Shown here: one piece after another, positions 1 to 5,017 of the stretch | Numbering within the stretch: position 1 is the first letter of the stretch | Layout of the letters: the number at the start of each line of letters is the position of its first letter | NCBI GenBank assembly: GCA_964525185.1 | Contig: CAZGFQ010000066.1 | Coordinates: 1-5,017, forward strand | Direction: 5' to 3' | DNA from: JABHGY01 sp964525185 | Lineage (GTDB): Bacteria; Fidelibacterota; Marinisomatia; Marinisomatales; UBA1611 | Length of the DNA stretch: 5,017 nt | Position numbers and translations under genes: made by a program | The notes under the pieces: model-generated | The model's database searches: none | Told to the model about the DNA's origin: nothing | What the model saw: the letters and a program-made list of their open reading frames with translations, nothing else

Positions 1-93
1 TTTGCAACTCCCCTTCCCCAAGTTATGATTGATATTTTAAATGAAGGCGGTCTCGTTCCTTATTTGAAAAAGCATAAGACTTATACTTTCTAA
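1..93 (+). CDS. leuD: 3-isopropylmalate dehydratase small subunit-like protein, C-terminal end (partial)
   Basis: Only the last 30 codons are visible, entering from the left edge in frame 1 and ending at TAA 91-93. The peptide contains PLPQVMIDILNEGGLVPYLK, which resembles the C-terminal tail of short-type LeuD/homoaconitase small subunits (a Pro, then a hydrophobic helix, then GGL followed by Tyr-Leu-Lys-Lys). In that family the small swivelling subunit pairs with LeuC to isomerise 2-isopropylmalate to 3-isopropylmalate in cytoplasmic leucine synthesis. A related small subunit, such as a homoaconitase-type protein, would look the same over so short a piece. No iron-sulphur or substrate residues can be checked here. 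The identification rests on a recalled family pattern, so the symbol is provisional. The stop is followed almost at once by the remnant cytochrome gene on the same strand. Confidence 0.6.
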   Translation, partial: FATPLPQVMIDILNEGGLVPYLKKHKTYTF

Positions 94-94
94 A

Positions 95-837
95 TTGAAA
101 GAACTATAAATTGCGGAATATTTTTTTGTAGTAGTTGCTTTTATTTTATTGATTATAGCTATTGGTCCAAAAGTCATTCCAATGAAAGTGGGCTCTGCTG
201 GCGAATTACTCCGAGCCATTACGGAAGGTGTCAACAAAAATGGAGATGCATTATTCCCGTTTCACCCTTATACATTATACGGAAAAAAGATTTAGAAGAC
301 GTTTATTCTGTCATTGCCTATTTACGAACAATTCCCCCAATTGAAAATAAGGTGCCTACGCGAGACACCAAATTTTGGGCGAATTATTTGGTCCGTTTCA
401 TGCCAAAACCAGCCGAATTCACTCCAAAACCAAATCCAAATAATTCAGTGGAATATGGTGAATATTTATCCGGTGTTTGTGCCCGATGCCACACGCCCCA
501 ATCCCATGGAAAGCCTAATCCGGAAATGTTTTATGCCGGTGGATTAGATCATCCACTATCTGAAAATGAAATTATTCGTTCGTCGAATTTGACACCGGAT
601 ATGGAAACAGGAATTGGAAATAAAAATAAGGATAATTTTATTGGTATCTTTAAAGCATTTGCTTCAGATGAATCGAAAGAGATCCCTGTCCCCGATGATG
701 TTCGGGAAGTTGATACACCCATGGCTTGGACGCAATTTTCAGGAATGACGGAAGAAGATCTTGGAGCGATTTACGATTATTTACAAACGCTTCCGCCAAT
801 AAAGAATCGGGTGGAAAAGTATGGGGTGATAGAATAA
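95..837 (+). pseudogene. Disrupted membrane-anchored two-domain cytochrome c gene
   Basis: This is a remnant of a periplasmic electron carrier with two cytochrome c domains. In frame 2 a possible TTG start (95) reads Lys-Glu-Leu, then TAA (107-109), then a hydrophobic anchor IAEYFFVVVAFILLIIAI (110-163). The frame continues through KVGSAGELLRAITEGV, the second half of a cytochrome domain, to a TAG at 293-295. From base 289 the sense reading moves to frame 1 (DLEDVYSVIAYLRT) and stays open to TAA 835-837. The second domain has the haem site CARCH (478-492), NLTPDMETGIG, and a likely axial Met in TPMAW (721-723). The first domain has no CxxCH, because anchor and GELLRAI are almost adjacent where some 80-100 residues are usual. 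It also has FPFHPY where relatives usually have FPxMPY. Both domains end alike (YLRTIPPIENKV and YLQTLPPIKNRV), showing an internal duplication. The only in-frame starts for the intact half are internal, such as GTG 352 or ATG 400, and would leave no signal peptide. Decay, recoding and assembly error are all possible. Confidence 0.75.
283..289 (+). other. A AAA AAG slippery heptamer at the cytochrome frame change
   Basis: The heptamer AAAAAAG sits in the frame 2 phase GGA AAA AAG, with a frame 2 stop (TAG 293-295) two codons later. A -1 slip here re-reads base 289 and gives Gly-Lys-Lys-Asp-Leu-Glu-Asp, joining the two halves of the cytochrome reading without loss. A AAA AAG is a known efficient bacterial -1 site, as in dnaX and several insertion sequences. 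I see no upstream Shine-Dalgarno-like stimulator at the usual distance and no strong downstream stem. A one-base loss from an original A7 run would produce the same sequence. Confidence 0.45.
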
Positions 838-1368
838 TTAATGTTCATGCTTCGCTTCTTCATGTGTTGAGAATCCTTCGAATCTCTCTTTTGCATAAAT
901 CTGATGACAACTGACACATCCTTCCATCATTTTTCCCGAATACATAGATGCCAATTCACCATCGTTAGCTTGAGCTGCCATGGCGAGCTTGAGTGCATGA
1001 TCATGGAATTTTGAATCCATTTCTATAAATCTTTCCGGAAGAATACGATGTAAGTCAGCCATATCTTCTTCAGATAATTCCTGTTTTAAAATAAAGGCTG
1101 AATGAATATTGTGACTATTTTCTATGACTTTATTCCAGTTGCCCTGTGCCAAATTAGAGACCAAGTCTTGATAGTTTTTATTAATAGAATGCATCTCTTT
1201 TATTAAAGCCGATTTGATGGACGGTGTCCAATCGATTGCAAATGCTTCAGCTTGATTCCCTTGGGCTGAACTATGATTATTATGACTCCCATATTGATGT
1301 TTCACAATCATAGTTCCTGCTATTAGAATGATAATTCCAACAATAATTGATATTGATTTTTTACTCAT
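838..1368 (-). CDS. Membrane-anchored class II (cytochrome c'-like) monohaem cytochrome
   Basis: The 176-residue protein starts with a Lys-rich tip and a hydrophobic segment (residues about 5-22), acting as a signal peptide or an uncleaved anchor facing the periplasm. A His/Asn/Ser linker follows (24-40), then a mostly helical region (about 47-165). The single haem motif CVSCH lies near the C-terminus (151-155, His155 the proximal ligand). A C-terminal haem on a helical protein of this size is the layout of class II cytochromes (c', c556), which transfer electrons or bind small gases such as NO. Met59 in the first predicted helix could be the sixth ligand, but this is inferred. The tail is rich in His and Glu (HEEAKHEH). 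The ATG at 1368-1366 has an AAGGAA ribosome binding site 9-10 nt upstream. It is the last gene of the - strand run, 63 nt after the barrel gene with no visible terminator between, so co-transcription is likely. Its TAA abuts the stop of the convergent cytochrome remnant. Exact family assignment is moderate. Confidence 0.75.
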   Translation of the reverse strand: MSKKSISIIVGIIILIAGTMIVKHQYGSHNNHSSAQGNQAEAFAIDWTPSIKSALIKEMHSINKNYQDLVSNLAQGNWNKVIENSHNIHSAFILKQELSEEDMADLHRILPERFIEMDSKFHDHALKLAMAAQANDGELASMYSGKMMEGCVSCHQIYAKERFEGFSTHEEAKHEH

Positions 1369-1431
1369 TTTATTTTTTCCTTTTCTTGTTTCTCTTTGTT
1401 TTATATGGGCTCTGTGGCAAGTTTTTTAAAT
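1369..1431. other. Short spacer with purine-rich leader, no clear promoter or terminator
   Basis: This 63-base gap separates the barrel gene stop from the cytochrome c'-like start. Read on the - strand, its last 32 or so bases are almost all purines and hold the AAGGAA ribosome binding site (complement of about 1378-1383). A TTGCCA and a TATAAA occur upstream but are only about 9 bases apart, too close for a sigma-70 promoter. No stem followed by a U run was found, so read-through from the upstream genes is the simplest view. Confidence 0.4.
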
Positions 1432-2688
1432 CTAAAAACTGTATTTTACCTTTACGAATACCATATCATTATCATCATAATGACCAAACAATCCAGTCGT
1501 TTCACTTTCATCATTTTTGATAAATATATTTGCTCCTGCTAAAATTTCAAACCCATCAGCTACATCATAAGTTAAACTGGGACGAATCAGTGCATCTTCA
1601 TTATTGAGTCCAACATATCCAAATAATTGAAGAGTGAGCGTTTCTTGCAAAAAGGTGCGGTTGGCTAAAAATGTCATGGTATTATCCAATTCTTCCTGAA
1701 CAATCATGTCGTCATAATCCAAAATAGCACGCTGAATAAATTGTGTGCTAAATCGAGTCGTTCCGATAGAAAAATCTGTTCCAAGCAAATAATGGACATA
1801 ATCTTTTTCCGCTAAACTCGTTGGCAAATTCATTTGGTCTGGATTCAAGGCAGAAAACTGTTTTCCCATATAATAGGCTCCTTCTCCCCGAAATATAAAT
1901 CCACCCAATTCTGAACTAAAACTACCGCCAGCCAAAGTGAGTTGATGATGAATCGGACTTATCCTTAATCCTGTTGGCGTTTGATTCTCGACTGTAATAA
2001 TTGGAACAATATGCAACGATGGGTCATCATCCCACATAATTCCAGCCATTATTTCATAATCCAATAAGGATGACATACCGGAGAATTTGATGAATCCTTC
2101 GCTATTCTCTAATCGGCCTGGAATTTCTTTTTGAGATTCATCAATGGTAATGGGTAATGGGAATTCTGGAATACGAGACCAAATGGATGTTTCATCAGGC
2201 ATTATTGTGGGTGTAAATGTGGGAATCCAAACCATCTCCACTGTATTATCACCCAAATAATAATTTGCCTTTAAAGATGTAATACCTGTGCGAATTTCAT
2301 CAAAATCTCGTAGCAAAAATTCTCCCAAATCTTTAGGTGACACAATATCGGTTATAAACATTCCATCCGCTTTACCCCAAATAATTTGCTGCTTCCCAAT
2401 CCGTAAATCCATATTATCAAAATACACATCCATATAAGCTTCTCGAAGCCCTAATTGTGCGTCTTGATTTGGATATTGATATAAAAATGGGTTAGCAAAA
2501 AAAGACACATTATCATCGGTGCGCTTTAGTTTTAAATCCAATGTATTTTGGTTAATGGAATAATCATAATTATCATTGGTTAATACACCCATGTAAGTTC
2601 TAACATATCCATTTATGTCTAAATTTTGGGCAAATAAATTTGCCCCAATTAGCATGATTAAACTGATTTTTAATGTTAGATTTTTCAT
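1432..2688 (-). CDS. Outer-membrane beta-barrel protein, DUF1302-like, of an RND/LolA-like transport locus
   Basis: The 418-residue protein has a signal peptide (residues 1-20, likely cut after LFA, leaving QNLDINGYVR). It then shows the alternating hydrophobic/polar strands and Asp/Asn-rich turns of a beta-barrel. It ends in VKVKYSF, with a terminal Phe of the kind recognised by the BAM machinery. The block REAYMDVYF...LRIGKQQIIWGKADGMF (82-111), followed by ITDIVSPKD and a DEIRTGI segment, resembles the conserved N-terminal part of DUF1302-type barrels. Those proteins are often encoded beside RND permeases and LolA-like proteins. The inferred role is the outer-membrane end of an export or lipid-delivery route. 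Its ATG shares one base with the preceding gene's TAA (TAATG), and a GGGGGA run 5 nt upstream can serve as ribosome binding site, so translational coupling is likely. It could instead be a general porin-like barrel; the neighbours favour a dedicated role. No truncation is seen. Confidence 0.75.
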   Translation of the reverse strand: MKNLTLKISLIMLIGANLFAQNLDINGYVRTYMGVLTNDNYDYSINQNTLDLKLKRTDDNVSFFANPFLYQYPNQDAQLGLREAYMDVYFDNMDLRIGKQQIIWGKADGMFITDIVSPKDLGEFLLRDFDEIRTGITSLKANYYLGDNTVEMVWIPTFTPTIMPDETSIWSRIPEFPLPITIDESQKEIPGRLENSEGFIKFSGMSSLLDYEIMAGIMWDDDPSLHIVPIITVENQTPTGLRISPIHHQLTLAGGSFSSELGGFIFRGEGAYYMGKQFSALNPDQMNLPTSLAEKDYVHYLLGTDFSIGTTRFSTQFIQRAILDYDDMIVQEELDNTMTFLANRTFLQETLTLQLFGYVGLNNEDALIRPSLTYDVADGFEILAGANIFIKNDESETTGLFGHYDDNDMVFVKVKYSF

Positions 2689-3458
2689 TATATCCCCCGC
2701 TTCATCATACGTTCTGTAAATTTATTGTTCGGTATCCCTGTATCAATTTGAACATCTGAAAATTCCATGATTGTAAATTGATTTCGCTGAACATTATTCA
2801 TTTTTACTTTTGTCAAAATGATAACATCGCCAAAAGATTTTTGTCCTTCTACAGTCAGGATTTTTAGCAATTCATCATCTTCATCATAAAACTCTTTCTT
2901 AAGCCCAATCCAAGTATCTTTAATGACCCAAGTCACGGTCCTTGAATACATATATTCTTCATCTTTCGGCACACTTTCAATCACAATCGTTTCTTCCCCG
3001 TTTACTACTTCTTCACGAAGAATGGTATGCGTATCATCCATAGGATGCCGGTCGCCCAAATCATCATAAGTAAAATCGGATCCCATAAAATAATCGCCTT
3101 TACTATCGCTGGAAATTCGTTTCACTTTTTTGAGTGCGGGCAAATAAATCCACTGATCATCGCTCTTGCCTTTCTCGTCATAACTCCAAGTCATGAAGGA
3201 TGTATTTTTCACATCGGCCGGAGATAGAAAAAACATAATTTTCTTTTCGCCATTCTTCACCGATTTAACAAATTGTTTGATTTCTCTAACACGTTGATTT
3301 CCACGTGAATTTTCTATGGTCATGATCAAATTGCCTGCCATATCATTTCCTGTTGGACGATTATAGACATTTTGAATTACTTCAAGCCCCGTCAGATCCT
3401 GGGCATTAGTCAATCCTAAAAATAGGATTATGGTTGTAAGGTTTGATTTGAGTTTCAT
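2688..3458 (-). CDS. LolA-like outer-membrane lipoprotein-sorting family protein (periplasmic)
   Basis: The 256-residue protein has a signal peptide (residues 1-19, likely cut at TNA/QD). The mature part has the signatures of the LolA-like 'outer membrane lipoprotein-sorting protein' family (COG2834/PF17131 type). These are FLSPADVKNTSFMTW (77-91), a WIYLPALKKVKRIS block (103-116) and GSDFTYDDLGDR (126-137), followed by beta-strand-rich sequence to the end. Family members adopt an open beta-barrel fold with a hydrophobic groove suited to carrying an acyl chain or lipid through the periplasm. True LolA partners the LolCDE ABC transporter; this version sits with an RND permease, so its cargo is probably not ordinary lipoproteins. 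The start is set by a strong AAAGGAG 6 nt before ATG (3458-3456). The gene begins 15 nt after the permease stop and overlaps the barrel gene by 1 nt. The family call is good, but the cargo is unknown. Confidence 0.85.
   Translation of the reverse strand: MKLKSNLTTIILFLGLTNAQDLTGLEVIQNVYNRPTGNDMAGNLIMTIENSRGNQRVREIKQFVKSVKNGEKKIMFFLSPADVKNTSFMTWSYDEKGKSDDQWIYLPALKKVKRISSDSKGDYFMGSDFTYDDLGDRHPMDDTHTILREEVVNGEETIVIESVPKDEEYMYSRTVTWVIKDTWIGLKKEFYDEDDELLKILTVEGQKSFGDVIILTKVKMNNVQRNQFTIMEFSDVQIDTGIPNNKFTERMMKRGI
2694..2698 (-). promoter_or_regulatory. Ribosome binding site for the barrel gene, inside the upstream gene's end
   Basis: On the - strand a GGGGGA run within the codons for the final Arg-Gly-Ile of the LolA-like protein lies 5 nt before the barrel gene ATG. 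With the TAATG stop-start overlap this suggests re-initiation by ribosomes finishing the upstream gene. Confidence 0.5.
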
Positions 3459-3464
3459 GTGTAG

Positions 3465-3471
3465 CTCCTTT
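3465..3471 (-). promoter_or_regulatory. Strong Shine-Dalgarno of the LolA-like gene
   Basis: The - strand reads AAAGGAG six bases before the ATG at 3458-3456, within the 15-base gap after the permease stop. It fixes the start of the LolA-like gene and shows that this organism uses conventional anti-SD pairing. Confidence 0.75.
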
Positions 3472-3473
3472 TG

Positions 3474-5017
3474 TTATTTATTATTGCTTCGTTTGCAAAA
3501 AAGTTTTTTCTGCTCAATAATGAGCACCATTACCGTAATGGTTCCTACAAAACTGGTAAACATATTTAGTGATACTAAAAATCCTAATTCTCTGTTGGGG
3601 GGAAAGACTGAAAATAGCATCACCATAAATCCAGCAATCACCACCATTGCGTTAAAAACAATGGCACGACCACTATGATGCATGGTGCGTTGGATGGCCA
3701 ATTCCATATCTTTCGTTTTTCGCGTATTCTCTCGATATCGATCAATAAAATGCACTGCATAATCGATTCCAATCCCAATGGAAATACTGGACATCAATGC
3801 GGTTGTTGTGCTCAATGGAATTCCCAAAAGTCCCATGACACCAAAACTGATAGCCGCAGTAATAATAATGGGAACTGTTCCCGTTAATCCCGCCACTACA
3901 TTTTTAAACATAAAGCTCAATAATACAGCAACAATAACCAATGACATGAGCAAGCTGGCGATCTGACCTTTCAATATTAAATCGGTAAACACCAGCGCTT
4001 TGTAGCCAGAACCAGCAAAATTCATATCAATATTATGTTCCTTGAATTGTTCCCGGTAAGATTCAATTCTGTCCATTGCCATATTGATACTTTTTGAATC
4101 ATCACTTTTAAGCTGGAAAGTCACATTCAATTTTTGATAATCGAAATCTGTGACTTGCCATAGATTTTCTGGGTCACCGGACATTTCATAAAGCAATAAA
4201 TATTGAGCAATCAAATCGGATGTTTCCGGAATAATATTGTATGATTCATCGTCAGCATGCATCACTTTATTCATACGTAATAAATAATCAGTTAGGCCAA
4301 AAGATGATCCTACAATTTCAATTGATTCCACATCCGTTTGCATTTTATCCACGATTTCTAACATGGCTGGATTTTTAAATATGTCTTTTTTAGGTGACTC
4401 TAAAACAAGATTTAATGTGGATGTTCCACCAAAATTTTCGTTGATAAATTGATCCGTAAGCACAATATCACTATTCTTTTCAAACTTGTCTAAAAAGCTG
4501 GAATTGATCCAGACTTTGCTCGTCCCAAAAATTGAAATGACAATAATCACAGCCGTAAGCCCGAGAGTCGCCCATTTGTATTTAATCAGTCCTGAAGCAA
4601 ACTTATGGGCAAAAATAGTGGCTTGTTTGTCATCAGCACTATGAACCTTGATTTTTTTAATTTTGGGTAAACCTACAATCATCATTCCTGCAGGAATTAA
4701 CGCCAAAGAAAGCAACATGGCTGCTAAAACGCCGAAAGCAGTAAATACACCAAAATATTTAATGGGATATACTTGAGATGTAAGAAGAGAAATAAATCCC
4801 ACCGCTGTTGTTACCGAAGTCATGACCACGGGCTTCCACATTTCTTGAACCATATTTCGGATGGTATCAATTTTTGATGCTGTAGGATTTTCCACTCTAA
4901 ATAAATCCACATGGCTAAATAAATGAATTCCATCAGCGACTCCAATAGCGATGAGCATTACTGGAATGGTTGTAAAAACTGCATAAATTGGGATGCCTAC
5001 AACAGCCAATAATCCAA
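3474..5017 (-). CDS. RND superfamily (MMPL/COG1033-type) permease, N-terminus outside the window
   Basis: The frame is open to the window edge, giving 513 visible residues. The TTG at 5009-5007 is an internal Leu codon preceded by Gly-Leu, not a start. Numbering from that Leu, the first half supplies TM segments around 9-30 (GVADGIHLF with Asp26), 61-77 and 84-112, then a charged cytoplasmic linker (115-130). The second half has a TM at about 148-165, a periplasmic domain (about 167-345), and TMs at about 347-367, 372-392, 402-420, 448-468 and 478-499. The motif GIGIDYAVHFIDRYREN (412-428) carries Asp416, matching Asp26 in the other pseudo-repeat; such Asp residues in the TM4/TM10 equivalents relay protons in RND pumps. 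Full family members are roughly 750-900 residues, so the first TM, first periplasmic domain and start are missing here. It lies 15 nt upstream of the LolA-like gene and probably drives proton-powered movement of a hydrophobic cargo, as HpnN does for hopanoids. The substrate is unknown. Confidence 0.88.
   Translation of the reverse strand, partial: GLLAVVGIPIYAVFTTIPVMLIAIGVADGIHLFSHVDLFRVENPTASKIDTIRNMVQEMWKPVVMTSVTTAVGFISLLTSQVYPIKYFGVFTAFGVLAAMLLSLALIPAGMMIVGLPKIKKIKVHSADDKQATIFAHKFASGLIKYKWATLGLTAVIIVISIFGTSKVWINSSFLDKFEKNSDIVLTDQFINENFGGTSTLNLVLESPKKDIFKNPAMLEIVDKMQTDVESIEIVGSSFGLTDYLLRMNKVMHADDESYNIIPETSDLIAQYLLLYEMSGDPENLWQVTDFDYQKLNVTFQLKSDDSKSINMAMDRIESYREQFKEHNIDMNFAGSGYKALVFTDLILKGQIASLLMSLVIVAVLLSFMFKNVVAGLTGTVPIIITAAISFGVMGLLGIPLSTTTALMSSISIGIGIDYAVHFIDRYRENTRKTKDMELAIQRTMHHSGRAIVFNAMVVIAGFMVMLFSVFPPNRELGFLVSLNMFTSFVGTITVMVLIIEQKKLFCKRSNNK

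Noticed and set aside
37..237. 66-residue open frame on the - strand over the cytochrome anchor region
   Set aside because: It is the shadow of the + strand cytochrome remnant; it has no recognisable motif and no clear ribosome binding site, and the opposite strand has clear family-like sequence.
352..837. Stand-alone 161-residue monohaem cytochrome starting at GTG 352
   Set aside because: A start here would give no signal peptide, which a c-type cytochrome needs for haem attachment in the periplasm. Clear homologous sequence continues upstream in the same frame to 289 and then in frame 2, so it is treated as the 3' part of a disrupted gene.
841..885. Possible terminator hairpin around the repeated TTCATG and CTTCGCTTCTTC
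   Set aside because: The TTCATG copies are direct repeats, the only self-complementary part is CATG, and no U run follows. The pattern comes from His/Glu/Ala codons in the cytochrome tail.
1395..1428. Sigma-70-like promoter on the - strand (TTGCCA and TATAAA) before the class II cytochrome
   Set aside because: The two boxes are only about 9 bases apart, far from the usual 16-18, so an independent promoter is not supported.
3027..3966. Several short + strand open frames opposite the LolA-like and permease genes
   Set aside because: They lie wholly or largely antisense to well-supported genes, lack coherent domain patterns, and their hydrophobic stretches mirror the permease coding sequence.
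5007..5009. TTG as the start codon of the permease
   Set aside because: The frame stays open to the window edge with Gly-Leu before it, and RND permeases need an N-terminal TM and periplasmic domain that are absent here. This TTG is an internal Leu codon.

Overview
The window is AT-rich, densely coding DNA from a Gram-negative bacterium. It has signal peptides, periplasmic c-type cytochromes, a beta-barrel protein ending in an aromatic residue, and an RND permease. Gene style (short Lys-rich signal peptides, AAAGGAG-type ribosome binding sites, very tight spacing) recalls marine Bacteroidota-like lineages such as Marinimicrobia. That placement is a guess from protein flavour, because no rRNA or marker gene is present.

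Region 1 (1-93, + strand) is the last 30 codons of a gene that resembles the short-type small subunit of 3-isopropylmalate dehydratase (LeuD family).

Region 2 (about 95-837, + strand) is a damaged gene for a membrane-anchored two-domain cytochrome c. It has a nonsense codon near the start, has lost the first haem-binding CxxCH, and carries a -1 frame change at an A6 run. The second cytochrome domain is intact in sequence, with CARCH and a likely Met ligand. The frame change lies on a correctly phased A AAA AAG slippery heptamer, so recoding cannot be excluded, but decay or assembly error is simpler.

Region 3 (838-5017, - strand) is a four-gene run transcribed right to left. In order it encodes an RND/MMPL-family permease (its N-terminus lies beyond the window), a periplasmic LolA-like outer-membrane lipoprotein-sorting family protein, a DUF1302-like outer-membrane beta-barrel protein, and a membrane-anchored class II (cytochrome c'-like) monohaem cytochrome. 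The first three are 15 nt apart and then overlap by 1 nt (TAATG). The inner-membrane pump, periplasmic carrier and outer-membrane barrel look like one envelope-spanning route for a hydrophobic cargo such as a lipid; the cargo cannot be read from the sequence. The cytochrome follows after 63 nt and may or may not be functionally related.

The + and - transcription units converge with abutting stop codons at 837/838 and no intergenic space. No tRNA, rRNA, CRISPR, insertion sequence or convincing rho-independent terminator was seen. No stretch over 300 bases lacks a gene or gene remnant.
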